Position numbers and translations under genes: made by a program. 60,000 nt of DNA from Branchiostoma floridae (taxonomy: Eukaryota > Chordata > Leptocardii > Amphioxiformes > Branchiostomatidae), in the NCBI RefSeq assembly GCF_000003815.2, contig NC_049989.1, forward strand, positions 5,707,245-5,767,244, in the 5' to 3' direction. A model generated the notes under the pieces. It saw only the letters and a list, made by a program, of their open reading frames with translations, was not told the DNA's origin and made no database searches. Shown here piece after piece: positions 44,536 to 60,000 of the stretch. Each line of letters begins with the position of its first letter. Position 1 is the first letter of the stretch.

Positions 44536-46640
44536 GTGTACAGTACATAGCTGACGGTGTGAAAGACAATGGCGTTGCAATCGTAGTAGGCGTAATTGAG
44601 TAAAACCGTCTAGCTTTTCATATGGCAACTTAAGATTTTGCCTGGCAAATGTTTTATTTTGTTGCTGTTTGGACGTTGAGAACACTTGTGAAGGTCCACA
44701 AGTTTAGTTTGGTAGCATTATGATATTTTGCGGCAAGTAAAGGAATAGGTATATGTATATGTATAAAGATAGAACAGTAGTCCTCAACTGAGGCGAAGCA
44801 TTATGCCTTCTCAAGTAGTTAGTGCTGGTGTGACACAGCTCGCGTTCCGATATGACCCAAGCAAAAGCACTGGCTCACCCCTACAACTCTCCATAAGTGC
44901 GTTGGGTCCTTCTATGTGCAATCATGGTGGGAAGTAACCTGCGCAAGTAAGGCTCAATGTACTCTTCATGATGCAGTTTATTTTAGGAGGACAAAGAGTC
45001 GCTCGGTCATGTAACTTTAGCGTCCACTACGTTGATTTACTTTGGCGTCTGTCGGCAGTCTGAGGCGCGCCCGTGCTCCTCCATCCCAGTTTTATTTTCC
45101 AACATTACTTCTTCATTACACCATATTCTCAACCAAGTGGCAGGATATTGCACTGCAGCTGAACGGAAAACCAAATATGGCAAGGCGGGAAGGGGCGAGC
45201 TTTATCGGGCATCGCCAGCTTTGCGGCCGCCGGAAACTTGAGTTGCTCACGCAAGGGTTATCGTGGTGCAAGCATGTCTGCACCGTGGGAAGCTGCTACA
45301 TGTGAACACCAAAGTAACACTTTCTCAGGCCGAGGAAAGATGTGATGATGTGTTGTCAGTATGAGCAATTGGTATTACTTAAAACTGTAAATAATCAAAA
45401 GAACAATGAACTTTTACGCGTATATATAGCCATCCACACCTAAAGGATGTGGCAACGTAAGGTCTATGACTACAGGGATATGGACGTAAATTCGGTTATT
45501 TTCCAATGAGAGGTTGTTTTGGACGTCTTTTTCATACGCTTTACCGGGCTTTCTATTTTAGTTTTCTTTTTACCTCCAGCTGTTGGACAAAAAGTAAATC
45601 TGACAAAGTAGAAAACCGGCATACATACAGGCATCATATATGTACAACGCGTATGTATGTGTACGTAACGGGCTCAGTGGGACAAGGTTTTAAGACGTCA
45701 CAGAACAACCGGAGCCTAATCTCTGCTGGAAGAGTAGTATCCTTTCCTTTGCCTGTCGATTGGTTACTGCGGAAATTTTATGGTGAAAAGTTTGAGAGAT
45801 GTTGCCTGTTGGTTAGACGGCACAGTCTATACATGTATCTTAACCTGCTTGAGATAAAATATTGTAATCCATCTTGTACGTGGGCTATGCAGTACTGAAC
45901 ATGATGACCAACTTTCAAGGGTCAAACGCAATTGTAAGATAAAAGACGATAACATCAGAATTAGCCGCGAGGTGAAAGCAATGGCATTGCTGGAGACCTC
46001 CTCTTTTGCAAACACGACTGTTATCGACGAACGAGAGGGCATCTGAGAAGTCAAAAAAGTGGAGTTCGCGAGAACTCAGCGAGAACTTAAGTAGATGGCT
46101 ATAAAAGGTAAATCACTGCACGTGTACGCTCATGTAAATTACACACAGCCAATATCCGCCAATCTGCCGATTCGTTACATGATTCACACCCATATGAGCT
46201 GTATATCGTACGTCTTATTACCATACAAGGTTTCACCTCCGTTAACCCCTTCCCCCTCCGACTGCCATGCCAGCAGAACAGCCACGGAAACACCTCGTCA
46301 TCCTGCACCGATGAACGTTAACCCGAGATGGGGTTGGGGAATCTTAGAATTAACTCTTTCATTTTTTGAATTGCTCTCATAGTTACTTCCAAACCTGCCA
46401 CTTCATCATTAAAGACGGTCGGCTATCATCTTAGGTTCTTCGGCACATAATTTACTAGTACCTTCATTTGTAGTTTTGTATGAGTGTGTTAGAGTTGGTG
46501 ATGATGGTGCATTCTCGTTGAAGCTAAGGTAGAACCCACCACGTACCCGGCCTGCCCCCTTTAGGATTCCTACTGATATGTGTGTTGGTTGAAAACAGGA
46601 CGCGATGAGTACAGGACTGCCAGCACCGGAAGGTCGTCCG
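44536..46640. other. Intergenic DNA between SFSWAP and the MMP
   Basis: No gene was recognised. A moderately CpG-rich patch at 45000-45300 (for example TGAGGCGCGCCCG and TTTGCGGCCGCC) carries an 87-codon + frame (45042-45305) with no known domain; it could be an untranslated first exon, an enhancer or a repeat. Shorter frames elsewhere look fortuitous. Confidence 0.5.
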
Positions 46641-46777
46641 GCCCAGAGTTAAAAAAGGCAGTTTGCGCGGCTCGACATCTCTTCAAAGGCAGCCCGTGTC
46701 CTCGTAACTAGCCTATCTCTCCCCGGGCTGTGTTGTACACCAGTGTTTGGCTGTGATCTCGGCGGGTATCGCGGAAC
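46641..46777 (+). promoter_or_regulatory. MMP promoter and leader candidate
   Basis: GTTAAAAAAGG near 46648-46658 is TATA-like and lies about 120 bp before the ATG. The interval is GC-richer than the flanks. An in-frame TGA at 46754 precedes the ATG, and the context aacATGg is good. The start site was not determined. Confidence 0.3.
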
Positions 46778-51829
<5,052 letters not shown>

Positions 51830-51846
51830 GTGAGAACCAATTTAAA

Positions 51847-52051
51847 TACTGTAAAATGTTCGCGGTGGATTTATGTTCGCGGTTTTCGCGGTGGCCACTT
51901 CACCGCGAATTTAAAACCACCGCGAACATTTTTCCAGGGCATTAAAGTACTACAGTGCATGGTGCTACCGCGAAATTAAAACCACCGCGAAAAGTCATTT
52001 TTCCGGCTACCGCGAAATCAAATCGCCGCGAACTTAAATGCATTTACAGTA
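51847..52051. mobile_element. 205-bp MITE, TACTGTAAATGC family
   Basis: Ends TACTGTAAAATG and TTAAATGCATTTACAGTA. The interior is rich in CGCGG, ACCGCGAA and TTCGCGGT, with little CpG decay, suggesting a young copy. It starts 17 bp after the exon 9 donor. Confidence 0.85.
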
Positions 52052-52341
52052 TACACTATAGATACAGTACTGAGCAGATCTTTGTTGGCAGAATCATAAC
52101 GCTATCTGACTATGCAAAAATCACAGGCATCACCATCATTGAAACTTGTTATTTTTGGTCAGTATATTAATACAAAGGAACACCGACATGTTTTTTTTTT
52201 GCAGGCCATAAAAGATCGTCGTGTAGAGAGAATACGTGTCGAACATTCCGTATTTCTTCATCAAATGCTCAACTTTCGAAATTTCTTGTACAAAGGGTTT
52301 TACCTGCAATCCACACCTTCATCCAGGCCTCCATTGCATGA

Positions 52342-54169
<1,828 letters not shown>

Positions 54170-54420
54170 TACAGTGAGCCGTGGTCTCGGGAGCCCAAAG
54201 CCCAGTTCACGGTGAAATATTTTTCGTAGTGCTGCAACCGCTATGGTGCCGTGTGCAAAGCTGAAACCGGAAGTGACGCGTGACCCGTGACATATGACCT
54301 CGTTCCCAGGGTGTGCAGTACACTGTGCCTTGGGAACGACCGAGCAACCATGGCTGCGAAACTATCGTCTGCCGTGGTCGGACCGCAGTTGCCAACATAT
54401 AAAATCTTTAATTCAAAGCT
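54170..54420 (+). promoter_or_regulatory. CpG-rich promoter-like patch with ETS/CRE motif
   Basis: ACCGGAAGTGACGCGTGAC near 54265-54285 joins an ETS (GABPA-type) core with a TGACG half-site, a common TATA-less promoter arrangement. It is followed by ACCATGGCTGCG, an ATG in strong context at 54350 opening a 24-codon frame (MAAKLSSAVVGPQLP...). CpG density is above the flanks. No protein family was recognised, and no clear donor precedes the stop. Confidence 0.4.
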
Positions 54421-56220
54421 TTAGAGGAAACACTTGCCAGTTTTAAGAAATGAGTACTGACCAACAATTCAGAAATCAAAAAAGATAAGAAGCTTTTTGG
54501 GGAAAATGGTGAGTTTTCCGATCGGGTTTCTGACCAGTTTTCTCGCGAAATGTGCTCTATAACGTTAACTCCAATGCGCTGTATCGTTAGTATAAGTTAT
54601 TGACGTTATAAGCTTTGAGTGCTCTAAAGCACTGTGTTGGAAAATGCCCCAACCACAGTCCTGCCAATGTACATGTCATTAAAACTTCAAAACTCATGTA
54701 AATCTGAATTATACTTTGGGTAACGTTACCTACTGGCTGGCAAAATACACCAGATGATTATATCCTAACTGAGTTATCAGAGAAGAAACGTGACTTCACA
54801 GCAATCTAATTTATTGACATTACAGACTCATTACATCATTGAACATTGTAATTCTGAAACGTCATTCACAGCCATTGTTGTAACACTACATCATTGTACA
54901 TTGTACAGCTGAACTTGCTGAAGTGTATAAAATCTTGAGAGCTAGCACACTAGCCTGGCAGGTAGGCATGCAACATGCATTAGAGACCATTAGAGATCTT
55001 AGAAATGAATTGGTCCTCATTAAAGATGCATCTATGCAATTATACTTACACCAACGTTTCCGCATTCATATCACAAAACACCCGAAAGGCACTATGAATA
55101 AATATGAAGATTCACATTATGTCCTTTTGTTTACATGTACGCTAGTTAACTACTGCTCAAGCCAAAATGATTGAAAATTAAATTTATCATTCGTATCATG
55201 AGCCAGACCTAGTGGCTTTTACAGTTAGTTCTTGATAAAATCCTTGCATCAATGACACTCCTGAATCAGCATTTTTGAATGTACATATATGTCCCCTAGA
55301 CAAGTACACATAACTTTTTCAAATTTGTTGTCAACCAAAGAGAGACATATTAGCAAGTGTAAATATTGACAAGATACCTGGCAAGCAACTGACTCCAACA
55401 AAGCTACCCTTTAAATGTTTAATCTATGTCTCAAAGTTCCTTGAAGCCTTCTTTTCATCTTCTAAATATCTGACCAAGACGACCAAAGTCTAATGTCTCC
55501 AAAGTATTGTCATCTTACAACTAACGTTATAAGAAGTTCTACAATGCCAAACACAGTCTCAAAATATATGCTTAATGTCAAGCACAGACCACATCCCAAT
55601 GTGCACTGCACTATTGATCCTTAGTAAAATAACTGTTACAGTACTAGCATAAGATTTCATCTGTTACACAAGTTGGAAAAAAGTTCAACTATCTTCATGG
55701 TACAGTGGTGTTTTAGAAGTTTGCGATATATATATGTATATAGGCTACAAAAATCCAAACTTTCAAGACAAGCTAGGAATATCATATCAACAAATTGGGT
55801 AATAGAAATGCAGGCAGTTTTTAATGAAGGTTTCCATCTTGCATAGATGTTGTCACTGGTACCTGCAATGTAAAAAAAAGCCTGTCAAAATCAAACCGAC
55901 TGACAAATTATTTTGAAAAGAATGAAATGAGACAAAGATATGGGATCAACCCAACAGGAGTATTTCACAAAAATTGATCAGGGACAATCCAATGTCCACC
56001 TTGGAACAGTATAAAATATAATAGTTCACTATAACAAGTGTTGGCAGGTGATATTACTCTCACGACTCAAAAAGTTTGTCAACAATAGCATTTTGTCAAT
56101 TTGTCCAAATATGACACTGGTAATTGAAGATTGTAACAATGAGCTAGAAGAACACCTGGAGTGTGGATGGAGAAAAGTGTAGAAACTTACCAATAGTCTT
56201 AGCCTCATATTCATGAAGTA
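54421..56220. other. Non-coding DNA, possible small exon near 54910-54961
   Basis: Only a weak exon candidate is seen: 'cattgtacag' acceptor, an open stretch reading ELAEVYKILRASTLAWQ, then donor cag|gtaggc at 54962. It has no recognised homologue. The rest is AT-rich with no gene evident. Confidence 0.25.
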
Positions 56221-57785
56221 ACATAATGATTAATTATTTCCACTATTATACAGGTGAGTAAGGTGTCTTTCCTTTGCCTATAGACCATGTAGGGCATTAT
56301 ACAGGTGAGTAAGATGTCTTTTCTTTGATTATGGTTCAGATGGGGAATTATACAGGTAAGTATGGTGTCTTTCCTTTGCCTATAGACCAGATAGGGCATT
56401 CAACAGGTAAGTACGGTGTCTTTCCTTTGACGACACACCAGGTAAGACACCGTACAGGTAATTATGGTGTGTTTCCTTTAACGACACACCAGTCAAGACA
56501 CCGTACAGGTAATTAAGGTGTGTTTCTTTTAACAACACACCAGTCAAGACACCTTACAGGTAAATAAGGTGTGTATCCTTTGACGACACACCAGGTAAAA
56601 CACCGTACAGGTGAGTTTCATTTGACTATAGACCAGGTAAGACATCTACAGGTGTGTAAGGTGTGTTTCCTTCGACGACACACCAGGTAAGACACAGTAC
56701 AGGTGAGTAAGGTGTGTTTCTTTGACTACAGACTAGGTAAGACACCGCACAGGTGAGTAAGGTGAGTTTCATTTGACTACAGACCAGGTAAGACCCCGTA
56801 CAGGTGAGTAAGGTGCCTTTCCTTTGCCTATAGACCATGTAGGGCATTATACAGGTGAGAAACATGTCTTTCCTTTGCCTATAGACCATTTAGGGCATTA
56901 TACAGGTGCGTAAGGTGCCCTTCCTTTGATTATAGACCAAATAGGGCATTACACAGGTGAGTACGGTCCCTATGGTGTCTTTCCTTTGACTATGAAACAG
57001 ATAAGACACTGTACAGGTGAGTAACGTGTGTTTCTTTGACTACAGACTAGGTAAGACACCGTACAGGTGAGTTAGGTGTTTTGCCTTTGCCTATATACCA
57101 GATAGGGCATTATACATGTGAGTAAGGTGTCTTTCATTTGCCTATAGACCAGATAAGGCATTATACAGGTGAGTGAGGTGTCTTTCCTTTGCCTATAGAC
57201 CAGATAGGGCATTATACAGGTGAGTAAGGTGCCTTTCCTTTGCCTATTGACCATGTAGGTCATCATACAGGTGAGTAAGGTGCCCTTTTTTTGCCTATAG
57301 ACCATTTAGGGCATTATACAGGTGAGTAAGGTGCCCTTCCTTTGATTATAGACCAAATAGGGCATTACACAGGTGAGTACGGTCCCTATGGTGTCTTTCC
57401 TTTGACTATAGACCATATAGGGCATTATACAGGCAAGTAAGATGTCTTTCCTTTGCCTATAGACCAGATTGGGCATTATACAGGTGAGTAAGATGTCTCT
57501 TCTTTGATTATAGTCCAGATAGGGCATTATACAGGTAAGTATGGTGTCTTTCCTTTGCCTATAGACCAGATAGGGTATTATACAGGTGAATATGATCACT
57601 GTGGTGTCTTTCCTTTGCCTATAAGGCAGATAGGGCATTATAAAGGTGAGTAAGGTGCCCTTCCTCTGCCTATAGACCAGGTAAGGCATTATTCAGGTGA
57701 GTAGGGTCACTAAGATATCTTTCTTTGCCTATAAAACAGATTAGGCATCATACAGGTGAGTACAGTTACTATGGTGTCTTTCCAA
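56221..57785 (+). repeat. 51-bp minisatellite array, forward half
   Basis: About 30 units, running off a sharp start near 56221. A typical unit is GTGAGTAAGGTGTCTTTCC, then TTTGCCTATAG, then ACCAGATAGGGCATTATACAG. It reads as donor, pyrimidine tract plus AG, then a 21-nt exon-like piece ending CAG. Variants replace CCTATAG by CGACACACCAG or CTACAG and GCATTATACAG by CACCGTACAG. The 17-residue periodic frames are repeat artefacts. Confidence 0.93.
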
Positions 57786-60000
57786 ATGACCATACTCACC
57801 TGTATAATGCCTAATCTGGTCTATAGGCAAAGGAAAGACACCTTACTTCACCGATAATGCCTTATCTGGTCTATAGGCAAAGGAAAGACACCGTACTCAC
57901 CTGTATAATGCCCGATCCGGTCTATAGGCGAAGGAAAGGCACCCTATTCACCTGTATAATGCCCGATCCGGTCTATAGGCGAAGGAAAGCCACCCTATTC
58001 ACCTGTATAATGCCCTATCTGGTCTATAGGCAAAGGAAAGGCACCTTACTTGCCTGTATAATGTCCTATCTGGTTTATAGGCAAAGGAAAGACACCTTAC
58101 TTGCCTGTATAATGCCCTATCTGGTTTATAGGCAAAGGAAAGACACCTTACTCACCTGTATAATGCCCTATAGGCAAAGCCAAAACACCTTGCTCACCTG
58201 TATAATGCCTTATCTGGTGTATAGGCAAAGGAAAGACACCATACTCACCTGTACAATACCATCCATGGTCTATAGGCAAAGCAAAGGCACCTTACTCACC
58301 TGTACGGTGTCTTACCTAATCTGTAGTCAACAAAACATACCTTACTCACCTGTATAGTGTCTTACCTGTTTCATAGTCAAAGGAAACACACCATACTCAC
58401 CTGTACGGTGTCTTACCTGGTCTGTAGTCAAAGAAACACACCTTACTCACCTATACGGTGTCTTACCTGGTCTATTGTCAAATAAAACTCACCTTACTCA
58501 CCTATACGGTGTCTTACCTGGTGTGTCGCCAAAGGAAACGCACCTTACTCACCTGTAGATGTCCTACCTGGTCTACAGTCAAATGAAACTTACCTTACTC
58601 ACCTGTACGGTGTTTTACCTGGTGTGTCGTCAAAGGAAACACACCTTATTTACCTGTACGGTGTCTTGACTGATGTGTCTTTAAAGGATACACACCTAAT
58701 TTACCTGTACGGTGTCTTGACTGGTGTGTTGTTAAAGGAAACACACCTTAATTACCTGTACGGTGTCTTACCTGGGGTGTCGTCAAAGGAAACACACCTT
58801 ACTCACCTGTAGATGTCTTGCCTGGTCTATAGTCAAATGAAACTTACCTTACTCACCTGTACGGTGTCTTACCTGGTCTGTAGTCAAAGAAACGCACCTT
58901 ACTTGCCTGTACGGTGTCTTACCTAGTCTGTTGTCAAAGAAACACACCTTACTCACCTGTACGGTGTCTAACCTGGTCTTAAGTCAAAGGAAACCTACCT
59001 TAACTACCAGTACAGTGTCTTACCTGGCCTGTAGACAATTGAAACACACCTTACACACCTGAACAGAGTCTCACCTGGCCTGTAGACAATGGAAACACAC
59101 CTTAGCTACCTCTACAGTGTGTTACCTGGCCTGTAGACAATGGAAACACACCTTACACACCTGTCGGGAGTCTCACCTGGCCTGTAGACAATGGAAACAC
59201 ACCTTAGCTACCTCTACAGTGTCTTACCTGGCCTGTAGACTATGGAAACACGCCTTAGTTACCTGTACAGAGTTTCACCTGGCCTGTAGACTATTGAAAC
59301 ACACCTTACACACTTGTACGGGTTCACCTGGCCTGTAGACTATGGAAACACACCTTACACACCTGTACAGGGTATCACCTGGCCCGTAGACTATGGAAAC
59401 ACACCTTAGCTACCTCTACAGTGTGTTACCTGGCCCATAGACAATGGAGAAACACCTTAGCTACCTCTACAGTGTCTTACCTGGCCTGTAGACTATGGAA
59501 ACACACCTTAGTTACCTGTACAGAGTCTCACCTGGCCTGTAGACTATTGAAACACACCTTACACACTTGTACGGGTTCACCTGGCCTGTAGACTATGGAA
59601 ACACACCTTACAGTAAGTTACACACCTGTACAGGGTCTCACCTGGCCTGTAGACAATTGAAACACACCTTACACGCCTGTACAGAGTCTCACCTGGCCTG
59701 TAGACAATGGAAACACACCTTACACACCTGTACAGAGTCTCACCTGGCCTGTAGACAATGGAAACACTGTTCAAACACACCTTAGCTACCTCTACAGTGT
59801 CTTACCTGGCCTGTAGACGCTGGAAAAACCCTTTAATACACACATGTAACGTTACAGGGTCTGACCTGCGCTGTACTTGTAGACAATGGAAATGCACTTT
59901 ACACCTGTACAGCGTCTCACTTGGCCTGCATGAAAAGATAACACACCTTACTGACATGTACAGTGTCTCACCTGGCCTGTAGTTAAATGAAAGATGCTGT
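57786..60000 (-). repeat. 51-bp minisatellite array, inverted half
   Basis: The same unit in reverse complement: TACTCACCTGTATAATGCC, then CTATCTGGTCTATAGGCAAAG and GAAAGACACC. Subtypes change in blocks: GCATTATACAG type to about 58290, CACCGTACAG type to about 59010, then GGCCTGTAGACAATGG type to the window edge. About 43 units, continuing beyond the window. Confidence 0.93.

Noticed and set aside
45042-45305. 87-codon frame in a CpG-rich patch upstream of the MMP
   Set aside because: No recognised family and no supporting splice or promoter structure. Mentioned in the intergenic entry only.
52205-52341. Candidate MMP exon 10 with strong pyrimidine tract and in-phase 44-codon frame
   Set aside because: The peptide lacks the YFFKG, W and closing-Cys pattern of hemopexin blade 4, so it was left out of the gene model.
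56626-58357. Open frames of 87-166 codons with 17-residue periodicity (for example 57857-58357 +)
   Set aside because: They are direct products of the 51-bp minisatellite on both strands, with no start context or unique sequence; not called as genes.
56221-60000. CRISPR-like regular repeats
   Set aside because: The genome is eukaryotic, and the repeats are head-to-tail without unique spacers and diverge gradually, so this is a minisatellite.

Overview
This window is eukaryotic. It has introns with GT/AG boundaries, one base in frame at a time across long distances, and a dense population of small transposons, minisatellites and simple repeats. The protein sequences are chordate-like, and the mix of short terminal-inverted-repeat elements, a tRNA-derived SINE and abundant 'acatgtac' words suggests a cephalochordate such as Branchiostoma (amphioxus). 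The organism call is inference; no search was run. Two assembly gaps (27348-27447 and 28734-28931) lie inside an intron.

Two protein-coding genes are well supported, both on the + strand. The first is SFSWAP, the SR-like splicing factor homologous to Drosophila suppressor-of-white-apricot. Fifteen coding exons run from the ATG at 1796 to the TAA ending at 40318. They join without a frame break into 2691 nt (896 residues) with a DRY_EERY-type N-terminus, two SURP modules, a polyproline stretch, a charged coiled region, an RS domain and a conserved C-terminal tail. Introns 1-4 (4.0, 11.4, 6.3 and 7.6 kb) hold most of the repeats. A probable 4.2-kb 3' UTR ends near two AATAAA signals at 44440 and 44493. 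The second gene, from 46778, is a furin-type matrix metalloproteinase resembling the GPI-anchored MT-MMPs (MMP17/MMP25). Nine exons encode signal peptide, propeptide with cysteine switch, RKKR site, zinc catalytic domain, proline-rich linker and hemopexin blades 1-3 plus the start of blade 4. The exon or exons that should finish blade 4 and the C-terminus are not visible in this window.

Region by region: 1-1795 holds a degenerate 170-190-bp tandem repeat, a short minisatellite and the SFSWAP leader. 1796-40318 is SFSWAP, with many intronic elements whose ends and target-site duplications can be read directly: hAT-type, TA-type and TTAA-type miniature elements, very short 73-80-bp insertions with 10-11-bp duplications, and a 180-bp satellite split by a 1.2-kb inverted-repeat element. 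40319-46777 is 3' UTR and intergenic DNA. 46778-51829 is the MMP. 51830-56220 holds a MITE, a 42/24-bp minisatellite open in all six frames, and a CpG-rich promoter-like patch. 56221-60000 is a 51-bp minisatellite array that runs off the window.

The most unusual signals concern splice-site-like DNA in tandem repeats. The 56-60 kb array repeats a unit that looks like a splice acceptor, a 21-nt exon and a splice donor, with some donors matching U1 snRNA over 11 nt, and the array flips strand near 57783. Independently, the intron-exon boundary of SFSWAP exon 7 and that of MMP exon 7 have each been tandemly triplicated, leaving decoy acceptors upstream of the real exon. A further A-B-A' rearrangement at 18588-19050 carries microhomology junctions typical of replication template switching.
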